Assembly: GCF_051622035.1 (NCBI RefSeq)
Contig: NC_135355.1
Location: 5,022,001-5,086,000 of the forward strand
Reading direction: 5' to 3'
Length of the DNA stretch: 64,000 nucleotides
Origin: Arctopsyche grandis
Lineage: Eukaryota; Arthropoda; Insecta; Trichoptera; Hydropsychidae
The translations under genes and the position numbers were made by a program. How positions within the stretch are numbered: the stretch's first letter is position 1; each line of letters starts with the position of its first letter. Below, piece after piece: positions 23,478 to 35,735 of the stretch. Below the pieces are notes generated by a model, which searched no databases, was not told the origin of the DNA, and saw nothing but the letters and a program-made list of their open reading frames with translations.

Positions 23478-24235
23478 GCGTGTATAATATAAGACTTAAT
23501 CTTAAATCGTATCTTCCTTTGCATTATAATTTGTATATACGCTCTCAGTATTATCATCATAATTATATTATGATAAATCACCGATTTCAAATATGCAATA
23601 ATGTGGCTACCTTGACGAACCTTTATTTAAAAAAATCTTAATTGTTTGGATTTATAAATAATATGCATGTATGTTTGTAAATTAATTTTATATACATACG
23701 TAGCAGTTCGTCAATGTAACTTCTACATTATTTTCATATACATATGTACAACACTGTGCATTTATTAACGTGATATTATACATATATTTTAAATTACACT
23801 TATTAGTTGTATTCTTATATGTATGTAATATATTATATAGTAATAATAAAAAAATTAAAGTAAAATGTACATATTTTATTTTAATTCAAAGTAACTTGGA
23901 CTTTTAATAAAGGCGGGCATTGCATATAAGGTATATATGTACATATGTACATGTGTATGTAAATTTCATGAAGACTTCGTAGCTGAGATAATTTTGTCGA
24001 ACAAAAAGTTAGTATAAAAAAAATAAAAATAAAAATTTTCAGCTTGATACGTTCATCAGTGTGGAAAAAATCATGTGTTCACAACATTTTTTTATTTTTC
24101 TAAGAAAAAAATCCCACTGCCAGCTTATCATGATTGTTTAAATTGAAACAAGAACTATCCCGGAACTTTATATTCAATTTATATCAATTTATATTCTACC
24201 AAGGTGTCATTACAGTTGCACTAAGCGACACCTAT
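23478..24235. other. 3' flank of the cuticle gene, AT-rich
   Basis: Holds the 3'UTR of the gene ending at 23477 (AATAAA-like signals near 23840) and otherwise nothing recognised. Confidence 0.4.
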
Positions 24236-24279
24236 GGTTTTAAACTTGTACATTTATAAATACATGATTTTTAATTATT

Positions 24280-24545
24280 TTAAAATAATGATGATAAATA
24301 GTATGCAGGTACATAGGTTGGTTTTCCAATTTGATGAGAAACCGTTTCAAATAAACCGTGAAATCCAATAAATTAAAAACACTCTGATTGGAAACAATCG
24401 ACAAAGAGTCACAAATCTCCAAGTGTGATCAATAGCACTGCAAAAATACTCCTTTCAATCGAGATCAAATCAGACCTTGAACACGGGACCTCTCGATGGT
24501 TAGAATCAAAGCAACCACTGAGCTAAGCTTCTGGCTATACATATT
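24280..24545 (-). mobile_element. tRNA-headed SINE (minus strand)
   Basis: From right to left: a tRNA-like head (AGCCAGAAGCTTAGCTCAGTGG, box A), a B-box region in AACCATCGAGAGGTCCCGTG, then the central domain (GTGACTCTTTGTCGATTG, AAACGGTTTC). GCTCAGTGG is a good tRNA-like A box. Confidence 0.75.
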
Positions 24546-24659
24546 AAAAGGAAAGAAAAATCGAATAAGACTGCCGCTTCCGGTTGACGAATCTTCACTA
24601 AATTTTATTTTATTTTTATTTTTATTTCATAGAACATGAAGACACTGAATAATTTGAGA

Positions 24660-24868
24660 TTAGCCAGAGAGATAGGAAAGGATATGCCAATTTTACATGA
24701 ACCGTTTCAATGAAAATCATAAAAATTGGCAAACTCTGATGAAAAACGATAGAACTGGAGTCACAAATCAAGGTCTGGCCAGCAGTAGTACTCTAGTGGG
24801 ATTGGATCCCGTGACCATTCTGATCGAAAGCATAATATATTAACCACTAGTCCACGTCGCTGGTTACA
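24660..24868 (-). mobile_element. tRNA-headed SINE (minus strand)
   Basis: Head ACCAGCGACGTGGACTAGTGG, box B GGGATCCAATCCCACT, then GTGACTCCAGTTCTATCG and TTTCATTGAAACGGTTC. Same lineage as the unit at 4775. Confidence 0.75.
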
Positions 24869-25399
24869 TACGGCTTTTGTATGCTATTTTGTAATGTTAT
24901 TTCCTTCTCAAGGTCTCTCTCCCCTATTGAGTTCGCTTATAGCCTTCGGAACTTTCAGTTATCGCTTACTTACTCAACTGTGGATCTTGGATGACTGTTT
25001 AGGAGTGACTTCAAATTTTCGACTCATATTTCTTATATGTGCTGTAGGGCTACCAAAATGGTTGGATTTGTTTTGCGCAATGCTCATTACTTCCAAGACC
25101 CAAGTATAATAGTGTTGCTTTATTGTCCGCTTGTTCGGATCATATTAGAATTTGGTCTGTAATTTGGAGTCCCACTGAAATTAAATTCTCTCTTTTTTGA
25201 TAGAAATAGATCAAAAAAATTTGGATTTGACCAACTTATGGCTTAATCAATGTATTTGAGGAATATCAGAAGTATAAAAAAAGAAATTCGATAATGTATC
25301 ATGTGTACTTTCCGGCCACGAGACCAGTTTCACTTACACAAGACAAAAGTTCTACGGTATATTTATCAGGCCAACTACCTAAAGATTAGTTACAATCCA

Positions 25400-26400
25400 C
25401 ATTTATCCCGTTGCCAAAAAAGACAAACGCTAGGACGTGCTGTGACTTCAGATTAATTAGCCTAATGAGTCACACATTGAAGATCCTACTAAGGATAATA
25501 CAGGGCAGAATTTACTCACTTCACGGTGTGAAGAGGCGATTGGCAGAGAGCAGTTTGGGTTTAGACGAGACTTGGGTACCCGAGATGCCCTTTTCTGCAT
25601 GAAAACACTACTCCAAAGATCCACAGAAGTCTGTAAACCTGTGTACATCTGCTTTATAAACTTTGAAAAGGCCTTTGACCGTGTCCAACTCGCTCGCCTG
25701 ATGGAAACTTTAAAAAATATTGGCCTGAATGACAGATATGTCAGATTGCTACGAAATATTTATTGGAATCAGACTGCAGTAGTGCGCATCGATGATCGAT
25801 TCACTGATGAGATTCCTATTGAGTGAGGTGTCAGGCAAGGATGCAACCTATCACCTGCTCTTTTTAACACCTACACCGAATCCATCTTCCACGATGATCT
25901 CCAAGAAGCGGAGGGTATCAAGATGGGCGGCGAGACAATCACCAATATAAGATATGCTGATAACACGGCACTAGTCGCTGAAAATTTAGCAGACCTGCAA
26001 AGATCTCTAGACCGGGTACATCAAGAAAGCAATCGAAGAGGTCTGCGCATAAATATTAAGAAGACAAAATTTATGATAGTATTGTAGATAGAATGCAAAC
26101 AGACACCGGTGATCTAACGTTGGATGGAGAGGTATTAGAAAGAGTGAAAAGATTCAAATATCTGGGTACTTGGCTGAATGAAGAGATAGTCCCACATGAA
26201 GATCTAAGAATCCACATCGAGGTGACTAGAACAGCATTTATCAAAATGAAGGCAGCGCTTACAAACAGGCATCTCAATCTTCGTACGTGGTTGAGATTCG
26301 TGAAGAGCTACGTCTGGACAGTATTACTACATGGATGTGAAACGTGGACTCTGAAGACCAGGATGATCAGCCGCATCGAAGCTTTTGAGATGTTGGTCTA
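25400..26400 (+). pseudogene. LINE reverse-transcriptase relic, distinct from the RTE copies
   Basis: Fragments of a reverse transcriptase in order: CCDFRLISLMSHTLKILLRI (25440), VYICFINFEKAFDRV (catalytic block A, 25640), GVRQGCNLSPALFN after a stop at 25824-25826, IRYADNTALVAENLADLQRS (the Y-A-D-D box changed to YADN, about 25950), LRINIKKTKF, then after a frameshift near 26085 RFKYLGTWLNEEI and VLLHGCETWTLKTR. Ends abruptly near 26400 after IEAFEM. The 5' endonuclease region is absent. Stops, a frameshift and the D-to-N change mean it is dead. Confidence 0.88.
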
Positions 26401-26562
26401 CATCTATTTTTACATACCTCCTTTGCATTTTCAATCAACGTTACCTGTAAGTCGAGGTCTTAGTCTTCGTTCTTCTCTCGAAAAGTCAACAGAAAACTCG
26501 TGGTGCGAGAACATTTTTCGATTGCTTTGAATAGAAAAAATGAACAACGAAGTCGTGATACA

Positions 26563-27191
26563 AGCAGTGAAAAATTTCAGTCACCGATACTAAGTTTCAG
26601 TTCGATAGGACTAACGGTGTTCAAAAATTCCTCAAAATACACAGACACACACACATATTTTGATTAACTCTCTTCCGTTTGGGCCTCACAGGGATGTTTT
26701 GTATTTGCAGTTGGTTCTTATTTATTGGAACTTATGTTATATTTTATATTTGATATTTTTACGTATCTGCTATTATAATTCCTATTGTTTTTTTATGATT
26801 ATGTATAAATGTATTTTTGTCTGTGTATATACATATGTACCTATGTTTATATTTATTTTCATTTCTCTCTTTTCTTTTATAAGACATTCCCTTCTTTGTT
26901 GTTTTTTTATAATTTGTAATTATTATTATTATTATTATTATTAGTTGTTTGTGTATATATGTTTTGTTTTTGTTATGTCTAATTTCTTTAGTTATTATTT
27001 TGTTTCTTTTCTTTTATGTTATATTTTTGAACATTAGCAATTTCTGTAATGCTACAATGGTCCAAACTTTAAACAAATAAATAAATATTTTTTCTAGATC
27101 ATGAAAACGTGACCAGTGATCAAAATCTCAAGTTCGAATTTTCACATGATCACAAAACTTCATCTATTGTTACCACGTACATAGATAAAGT
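26563..27191 (-). mobile_element. CCGGAAGT-repeat terminal fragment, split by a retroelement tail
   Basis: Minus-strand end of the repeat described at 49684 (GTTCGATAGGACTAACGG, ACACAGACACACAC, then CTTCATCTATTG and ACATAGATAAAGT at 27191). It is interrupted at 26663-27087 by an unrelated segment with a TTATTATTATTATT run and an AAACAAATAAATAAATA tail. ATATTTT flanks the insert on both sides. Confidence 0.75.
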
Positions 27192-27760
27192 AAAAAAGTT
27201 TCTTAGATGCCTTCATATGAGGAAATATAAATACTACCTCTATTTATTTCCCACTGCCTTTATACAAGGTATGCTAGACTTTGACTCGATATCTTCGATA
27301 AGAATTATTGCCATTTCCAAATATTTCTTTGGTTTATTGAAGGGAAGTATTGACAACCCTTCGATTTTATCGGAACTTAAATTTTGGGTGCCTGAATGCG
27401 GTAGAGCTTTGCTTCATCGTTTACTTTCCCAACCTATTGCTGCGAAAACGTCAGCTTTCAATAACTCGTCTCTTGTAAAGGCAATCCGGTTCCTTAATGT
27501 GGAAATTTTGACCTGTTTGATTGTCATGTTGATGAACTGGTCAGTTTCATGAGACTCAATGCGAGTCTATTTGAATGAGATGAATGATTGCTTCTTTTTT
27601 TTGTAAGACTGGTGTGACTCATTTGGGCAATTTGTCAATTTACATTGGTCATTATTTTTTTATTATTGTTATCTATCTATTTATATAATGTATTTATTAT
27701 AATAATAAATCTAAATTTGTAGAGATTTCAATACCGACAGTACTGATCGTTTTTTTAAGG
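27192..27760 (+). pseudogene. LINE ORF C-terminal relic, copy 1
   Basis: Encodes KYYLYLFPTAFIQGMLDFDS, IIAISKYFFGLLKGSIDNPS, LSELKFWVPECGRALLHRLL, SQPIAAKTSAFNNSSLVKAI and then a frameshifted end. This looks like the extreme C-terminal domain of a LINE ORF2. It begins directly at the end of the CCGGAAGT-repeat fragment, in the same arrangement as 37792-38635. Confidence 0.75.
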
Positions 27761-28438
27761 TCATTTGACTACCTGTTAGTTTTTCGAAGTTTATAACTAC
27801 CTAGATCCCTTAAAGCCATATTATCTTGAATCGAAATTGTGAAGGCAATATTTTAAAAATAATTTTTCGATTCGGAGTTTGAATCAGTCGAAATCTTAAG
27901 ATCGAATTTTTGCATGTTCACAAAACTTATCCATAAAACTATTATTAATACATATGTACATAAATATAGTAAAAATATACACCAAAATACATACGTGCGT
28001 ACAATTTTGCATGCATTCTGATTATATAATGTTATATAATAAGAAATATGTACACAGCTAAAAAATCGTGAGATGAACTATGTACATACATGCATATATA
28101 TTCCAATCGAATGTATTTCGATGATGCAACTATCCAATATGGAATCCTATTCCGATTGACATTTGAATCCGTTGTAAACATTAGGAAAAATCTGCTCATT
28201 ATTTATTTATAGATATAAACAGTGCCTTCTTTCGCTTATACGAAATAGCATTTTGCTAATGGAATAAGCCATGTAAGAATAATTATAATCGTATTTGCTC
28301 GGACGATAATCGTTTAGCTTATTAATATGTGATATTCCACTCGATTATGAAACTTGCATATAAATGTCTGCAATCTCATGATGAATTGACTTTTATAAGT
28401 GACAGCAAAGGAACAAGTCTAAAAGTACAATTGAAACG

Positions 28439-29020
28439 ATGATTAAGGTGAACTACGATCTCTTAAGCATTGCATTTTATTTTATTCGATATTTCGTAAA
28501 TAATATTAAATTTATTCAATCATTTAAGATGGCGATTTTCCTGGCGTATGTGACGTTGGCTTCTTCGATAATAAGCAAAAAAGAAACAAATTTACCGTCG
28601 ATAAATCTGCCACCTGAAATATACACCGTAAAACCTGGAGATTGGTATGCAATCGAGTATGCAATTTGATTGAAATTTTACTGAATAATAAAATATAATA
28701 AATAACATTTTTGCAAAATATACCTACATATACTACATATGTAATATCATAACGCATTTCTTACAAGATTCGGACGAGGCGAAAATTTAATCCGGAGAGA
28801 ATTTGTCAGCATAATAAATCCTGGTCATTCGAAAGACATGCGTTTTGACGTCATTGGATTTTGGCACGTTTATACAAACGGAACGGATTTTGCACATTCG
28901 TATGTCGGAAACGAGAAAGAAGTGCGAATTTTGGGTTTCAAACAAGTACAAAACGCCAAGTCTTTGGATCCGATCGCTTTTGCCAAAGAATTTGAATGGA
29001 AAGATTCTTCACTACACTAA
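28439..29020 (+). CDS. Divergent cuticle-protein-like gene, three exons
   Basis: Predicted secreted protein of 129 residues. Coding exons: 28439-28447 (Met-Ile-Lys, donor GTGAAC), 28529-28656 and 28768-29020, with intron phases 0 and 2 as in the canonical neighbours. The first intron is 81 bp and in frame, so retention is possible. Exon 2 gives MAIFLAYVTLASSIISKKET and ends VKPGDWYAIE. Exon 3 begins FGRGENLIRREF, at the position where canonical members have FETSDGxxxxE, and continues IGFWHVYTNGTDF and FKQVQNAKSLDPIAF. The aromatic spacing of the chitin-binding core is only faintly kept and the A-D-E-N-G turn is lost. I infer cuticle-family descent from exon plan, phase and position, not from a clean domain match. 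A TATAAAT at 28359-28365 could serve as TATA box. Confidence 0.65.
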
Positions 29021-30890
29021 CGGAGACTTTTGAATTATTTATAATAATATATTTTAAAATATTGACTCTTATAAATTATTTTTTTTAATACCACTTAAGT
29101 ACATAGGTGTACAAAAAAATATACATATGTGAATATTTCAAAATTAAAAAAAACATACATCACTTCCTAATGAATACAGAATACACTACATAAAATAATA
29201 ATACCATTTTATTACTTACATAATATGTGCGCGAATTTTTTATTAATTAAATGTGTTTTTTGAATAATATTTCTACACATCATACTCAATTTTATCTATG
29301 CACATTGACATTTAAATGTTAATGATTTAAGGTGTTAAACAGTTGTAAAACAAATGACTATATACAGATTAACTTACAATTCTCTTACATTGAAATAATA
29401 TTGTCGGTTTTGATTTCAATCCATGTTCGAAATCAAATATATAAAAAATATTTGAATTTGTTTTTTAAAATGTCTTTTTTAATTTGTTTTGAAATAATAT
29501 ATGTACCTTGATATTAATGACACTCAAATCCAAGGTATGTAAATAAAATATATATACTTTGTTTCAGTGGAAAAATCAGTGATTCTTAAAATTTTTGGGG
29601 CCACGAAACATATACATATTTTTTTATTTATATATATTTTAGCTATCAAGCTAATTTAAAAATACATCTTAATTATTATACTTAACTCTAAAATTTATAA
29701 TTAACTTATATGTACTGTCCCTCACAGAGGTGTCTCTTCGATAATATTTTTCAAGGGTTCTTATATGTATAATATTTTTCAAGGGTTTCCTTATAAACTG
29801 AACATTGCGATTTAGTCGAAAGTTTTCTCTCAAATCAAACGTTTTTCCACGTATATTTTAATGATTTTTTTATTTTTGGTCTATGAGTTTTCAAATATAA
29901 TATATTGCATACATACATACATGTATATTCAAACTTTCCCAGCAGAGGAATATTTTTTAATTTAAATAGTACTAAATTTCCATATACATACACGTTGTTA
30001 TGAAGCTAAGTGCAAAATCTAAAAGGGTTGATTTCATTTTTAGAGGCTTTTAGTAAAAACCCAAAAACTCACATTTAATTGCTAATACTGCCAAAGTTAA
30101 AAGTGGTATGTTAGCCAATTATTATTTTTTTGTTATTATAATGTATATTGAATCAAATAAAAACAAATACAACTATCTGTGTCAACAGAAAAAAATATAA
30201 GAAGCACAATAAGTTTTCAAAAATTTGTCGAGTAGGAGAAACTGATATTTTTTTGCATTTAAAAAAATAACTAAATTATCCTTAAGACGTCAAACCTTTT
30301 CAAACAAATGCCTGCTTCTTACCCTATCTTTTAAGATATCACTGATATATATGTCTTCCCCATTATCATAATTAGGGTGTAAAAACCAAATTTAGGGAGC
30401 GCGCCGAATAAAGGTCTACATTCACAAGCGACTTTAATTTTAACTTCTAATGTCAAATAAAACAAAAATTTTACTAAAATTATTTATTGTTTTGGTTCAA
30501 ATGCCGATTTCTAATGCATGCTGGAGTCCTTTGTCTCACTTCAGTGGTGGTAATTTTGAGTTTCATCTCTTCTTTCATGGTTGTAAAAGACTTTTATATA
30601 TGTATGTATGTATATGTACATATCTAGGTAAAAAACAATGTTTCAATCGGTTAATGTTGAAAGTGACAAATTATTACTGAAAACTAAAAGTAGTGAGATA
30701 CATTTGTGATGTGTCAAAAATTCGATTTCTTTCATATGTATAAAATCATCTCCAACATCTGTGGCAAACTCGTGGAACATCACAGCTCGCAGAATTTCGG
30801 CTAAGAACCACTTCAAGAAGCCTCATCTTCAGCTTAGCATTGACTGTAAAATAAACAACAATTGTGTAATTTCATTTCACCCACACTTAC
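29021..30890. other. Intergenic, AT-rich, nothing recognised
   Basis: About 1.9 kb with no SINE, LINE or coding landmark that I can support. A 76-codon frame at 30450-30680 has a hydrophobic start but no domain, TATA context or splice structure. Confidence 0.4.
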
Positions 30891-30928
30891 TATATAAAGT
30901 GAATATGGCAATAAAGTAACACAGTCTT
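30891..30928 (+). promoter_or_regulatory. TATA box and initiator of the gene at 30972
   Basis: TATATAAA at 30891-30898 and an initiator-like ACAGTC at 30921-30926, about 30 bp apart. The predicted 5'UTR is about 50 nt before ATG at 30972. Confidence 0.7.
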
Positions 30929-30971
30929 TATCTGCAACAGAAGCGCATTGCATTGCCTACACTTGACCATT

Positions 30972-33900
30972 ATGAAATCGGTAAGTTCAAGCTCGATTTG
31001 AATATTGAAATCCAAACATCATATTCTTCTAATACATCTATAACTAAATCATTTTAATTTTCATAAGTTTCATTTTTGTTCGCTCGACTACTGATAAAAC
31101 GCGACGAAATCACACACTTTTGAAATCCAAGTATTGAATATTGATTACTTTAAATTTCAACTTCACTCACCCAGAGTTTATAATACCTCAAACAAATTTT
31201 AAGAGGGGGAAAGATCAAGTCTAATTATGATACAATCTTGTATTGTCATCGTAAGTCCGTATACATATGTATATTTTATTTTTTAAAACCAGAAACATAC
31301 ATCGTTTCAATATTTTTTCATAACATTGACTCCAAAAAAGTTTCATTATATTAATTTATTTATTTATCTATTATATATTAACCTCGACCATAGATGCCAC
31401 TACAGTTTACCAAGGTGACACCTATAGTCAAACTTTTGTACATAAGTACCAAATACCATAATTCACATAATGATCATACACAAAACATGAGTTGAAAACA
31501 TTGTGTGACAACCCCTGCCACTCAACTCTTCCACTGCATACAACCAAACAAATGAAAATTTTAAACACATCATACTTAAATGTGTTCGATTTTTCATCAC
31601 AAAATTATATGCAAAACTGATTCCAAGATTTGACCTATAGAAACCAAAATTTCAAGTTAATCAAAACATTATTACATATAACGCGTTAATAAGGAGTTTT
31701 CCGGCAAAGCTGATATTTTCGAACAATGCCCGGCGTTACTCAGGTAGGTGAAAGGTAAAAAACACAAACCTTCAAAGGCTACGATTCATCCTAAGCCATT
31801 CAAGTATTGTAGTTAAAACATGACGCGTTGAGAAAAACGCAAGGCACTCACAGACGAACACAGATATGTAAGATGTTCAGAGATAACTACGAACGCAAAG
31901 TGATGTTCATCTGGGCATACCTTGTGTGTCCGTGTTCTTCCGTGAGCATTGAAGACAGGCTATAAAAAAGGGGTCTACCTCACGGGCCCGAATGTAAAAC
32001 GCCCGAAAACGCAAATATCGGAAGGCAAAGATCGAAAATCGAAAGATCTTAAGTCGAAAGATAAAAAAAGTGTGCATGGTAAACGGTACATACTCACTTA
32101 ATTTGCGTGAGCAGGATACAACAGGAACAAGAGGAACAGGCTTTTCTTCCCGTATTATGCGCGCGCACATTAATACTGGAGGAAAAGCCTGTTCCTCTTG
32201 TTCCTGTTGTATCCTGCTCGCGCAAATTAAGTGAGTATGTACCGTTTACCATGCACCCTTTTTTTTTATCTTTCGACTTAAGATCTTTCGATTTTCGATC
32301 TTTGCGTTTTCGGGCGTTTCAAATTCGGGCCAGTCACGGAGACCGATAAAAAAGATATAAAATTTAATAGTTCTGTATATGTACATATGTATGTATATTA
32401 AAAACTGTAGAACTGCATTACGTTCAAAAACACTTGCCCAGCATTCCCCGGGTGAATTTTATAAAAGAAAAATTGGATTCCGGAATCTGAGTACTTTCCA
32501 AAATGTCTTTGATTAGAGTACAATACTATACAAAATTTGGTGGTCTAAAATTAAAACTGAATTTTTTATTTATTTATTTTTATCTTAAATGGGAATTTTC
32601 AATTTTTGATTAAATTAATAAAGCATTGAATATATGTAATTACGTACAATATTTTAGCAAAGTTTTGTTTTAGCCATCTGTAGTCGTTTGCAAAAATTTG
32701 ATTCGATGTAATGAAATATAGAGTTCTATTTTATCCACAATTCTACTAACACTGTTCGACAAATGACGACTTTTTTTTTGGTTCAGAGACGAGATATGAC
32801 TTTTCTTATAGATATATGCCCAGTGAATATGAATCTGGTAATAAAAAATGTTGATTGGCTCGAGATTCGGAGATAGGTGTGTTTTTTAAATTTTTATTTT
32901 TTAAAAAACACAACGCGATTTTTCTATACCTTGGTGTTGTTCGGTCGATGTAACAAAATCTGTCAATTTTCTGTTCAAAATAAATATTGGAATCTATAGT
33001 CGGGTATTTTATCTTTCATTTGTAGTACTTTTTAGCCTTCAAATATCTCTAAATAGTCGTCCAGTTTAAATCAAAAGTCAAAAGTACGTATTTTCACTTG
33101 GGATTTTTTCCCACTGTTAATACTATTTTATATTGAGTATTTTGTATTGAAACATATTTATTGAGATAGTGTTCTAGCCACATTATTTTTTGTTTTCGTT
33201 TAAAAGTGTTAATTGGAAGTGTGCTGAGTTTTAAATTTTAAGTGTTGAACAGTGTAATTAATACAAATATTAATTTCGATGATATACCTAATTAAGTTGA
33301 AATTAACAAGTGTATTAAAATGTATATAGTAAATAAAATATATATTTTCAGCTAGTAATTGTAGTATCGAGTTTGATATTTCAAGTTGCGTCCTACAGCG
33401 TCGATACAAATATTGACCCTAAGACTGCTTTCACGCACGTGTACGAAAATGAACCATGGAATGGAGAAAGATACATTTTCAAGTAAGGAATTATCTCAAA
33501 CAAATCATTTTAATACGACAAACCTTAAATTTACATGATTGTTTCACAGATTTGAAACATCTCTCGGCACAGTTAGGATGGAAGAGGGTTTTCTGGAAGA
33601 TTCTAAAAACGGCGGAAAGTCCTTAGTTCAATTGGGATTTTATACTATCATCGGAAAGGACAATCAAGTTTATTTGGTCGAATATTATGCAGATGAATCT
33701 GGCTATAATCAAAAATCAGCTGCTCCTTTAGAGGTCAGTTTTGCCAGGAAATATCTACGCAATATAATAACAAAATCAAATTTATAAGAGGAATAAGTCT
33801 CGTTAAAAATACATATGTATATATTCTAAGCACTGTTTTAAAGAATCAGATTTTGTTTACAGGACTTAGTTGAAGGAGCACGACTAACAAGAATGGTGGA

Positions 33901-34404
33901 ATTGTTTCGATCGGTAAATATTTAAATTAAATTATTAAATAATATTTAAAAATAATTAAACGATACAATATTTTTCGGCTTAAAATTTAAGTGGTGCAAG
34001 TATATTTTATATATGTTTAACTAATACTCCCAAAATAATAGGTAGCAAATAATATAAAATACATTGATAAATCCTTTTTGGGTGATCTTTCTTTTTCGAT
34101 TTTGTGAAAATTTTTACTTATTATATTTGGAACTTTTTTATAACTAACAATAACTTTGTTGTTTGAATCGCTAATAAACTTAATTTTTACAAAATAAATG
34201 ACTTTATTTGACCTCGACCCTATTGTATTTGATGAATTGTTCGTTTGCTAATTTTCGAAAATGTTTATTTTGCAGAATCGTCAGGTTGTGAAAGCTCTTG
34301 CTGGTAATATAGTAATGATGGAAGGACCTATATGTAATTTCATCAACTGTAACAAGATTCATGAAAACGTGAAAAAATGGCGAGAGCGAAGAAATAGTAT
34401 GTGA
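30972..34404 (+). CDS. Cuticle-protein-like gene with C-terminal extension, five exons
   Basis: Predicted secreted protein of 167 residues. Coding exons: 30972-30980 (Met-Lys-Ser, donor GTAAGT), 33352-33482, 33550-33733, 33863-33913 and 34276-34404; every boundary has GT/AG and the frame stays open. The signal peptide is MKSLVIVVSSLIFQVAS. Exon 2 ends WNGERYIF; a phase-2 intron precedes FETSLGTVRMEEGF, the RR-domain entry. The core is weak: GFYTIIGKDNQ (canonical Gly replaced by Asn) and VEYYADESGYNQK. Two further exons, absent from the canonical neighbours, add about 60 residues: a basic helix-like segment (DLVEGARLTRMVELFRS) and a tail with two cysteines six apart (CNFINC) ending KKWRERRNSM. 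Intron 1 (2.4 kb) hosts a foldback element and a TIR element. If exon 3 is not spliced at 33733, the protein ends at 33787 instead. Confidence 0.75.
31970..32345. mobile_element. Foldback element, copy in intron 1 of the gene at 30972
   Basis: A 376-bp palindrome with termini GGGGTCTACC and GGAGACCG, flanked by the 8-bp repeat ATAAAAAA (31962-31969, 32346-32353). Its outer 40 bp differ from other copies (GGGCCCGAATG, AAACGCCCGAAAACGC), identically on both arms apart from small changes. A distinct subfamily. Confidence 0.92.
32750..33254. mobile_element. TIR element, relative of 19960-20579
   Basis: A 505-bp copy starting CACTGTTCGACAAATGAC and ending TTGAACAGTG, flanked by TAA (32747-32749, 33255-33257). 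It matches 19960-20579 through the body but lacks most of the 110-bp right inverted repeat. Lies in intron 1 of the gene at 30972. Confidence 0.8.
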
Positions 34405-35068
34405 ACGTGAATAATCCTATAATATATAACATGTTTTCCTATTTACATAGTATTATGTTAGATTTTACTATATATTTACTATTTATCAGTAATAAAATAA
34501 TACTATTTCGGTATATCTATGTGTATATTCGGCATACTGCTCACATTCATATCAAAGCCACAACACAATCAATAAACATAAAAAATGGATAAGTATGAAT
34601 TTGCAGCGCAATTTTATACTTTTTGGAAAAGATGAGCCTATAACTAATTGATTAGCTTTCAAATAGTTTTGCCAACTAATAAAAACTAAATGGACTTTAA
34701 AATAAAATGTATCAGATTGACATATGCATCATAGTGTCTATGACTAAGTAATAAGCAGTTTCATATCTACATACAATTCATTCTATCAACATAATTCATA
34801 TTCATAAAATTAAATTATCATAATAATTTATATAAAAAAATTATAAAGCTTCTAAATATACACACGTAAAATACGAGACGAAACCCCAAAATGTAAATTA
34901 TTACCTTTGATACTTTAAATTCAATCATTGTTAAACAAATATTAAAAAGATGTGGCTATTTGTACATACAGTATCGACGAATTATTGGCTATTTGTACAT
35001 ACAGTACATAGTACATCAGAAGATTATAAAAATTAAGGATTTGAGATTAATTAATTATAAGATTAGAC
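34405..35068. other. Intergenic, AT-rich
   Basis: 3' flank of the five-exon gene. A direct duplication of TGGCTATTTGTACATACAGTA (34952 and 34986) is the only pattern noted. Confidence 0.4.
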
Positions 35069-35735
35069 ATGTCGATAAAGGAAAATGGCGAAGTCTCGAA
35101 AAATTTCAAAGATGGTAGCAGTAAAAAATATTATACATACTCTTACATCTCCAGAAAACGGCACATGCAGTTTTTGGAAATCATACATTGTTCCTTGCCG
35201 CCATATTTTATTTGTGCGGGAGGAATGAAAAATCGACGCATTTCCAGAGGAATGTTTTTATGAAAGATACAAAAATCAAGATATCGAAGTCGAATCACGG
35301 ATTGATTCGAATGCAGATGAAGAATTTCTCAGTAGTGATATTGAAAATCAGAAACCTTTAAAGGGCAATGAAAAATTTAATTTAGCCGACCTTATCTCAC
35401 ATTACGGTACGCCATCATTCTTAAATTATATGGAAGAGTTAAAAATGATAGAGAAAAATGTCCGAAATGGCTTATCACTCTTCAACCAAACTCAGTATAG
35501 ATTAAAAACCAGCGTACAATATCAATCACAGATAGAAATCGATCGACAAACGGCAATGGAAAATACACAAGAACTACAAACTGAAGAACTTAAAGAAAAC
35601 AAATGCGTTTTATATGAGACCATCAATAAACCCAATATAAATTTAAAATTTAAGAACAAAATCAAAAGCAAGGGTAGTCACAAAAAAAACCAAAATTTGA
35701 AATTTAATATAGAAATTGAAATTCATAATTGTTAG
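35069..35735 (+). pseudogene. Unrecognised coding fragment, apparently frameshifted
   Basis: Two frames in series. The first (35069-35263) opens MSIKENGEVSKNFKDGSSKK. The second is open from about 35230 to the stop at 35733-35735 and encodes an acidic then Gln/Lys-rich sequence: VESRIDSNADEEFLSSDIEN, FNLADLISHYGTPSFLNYME, MIEKNVRNGLSLFNQTQYRL, IDRQTAMENTQELQTEELKE. Composition and length look protein-like, not random AT-rich noise. A one-base shift near 35240, or an unrecognised intron, separates the parts. I do not recognise the family. It could be a decayed host gene, a retrocopy or an exon pair of a real gene. Confidence 0.35.
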
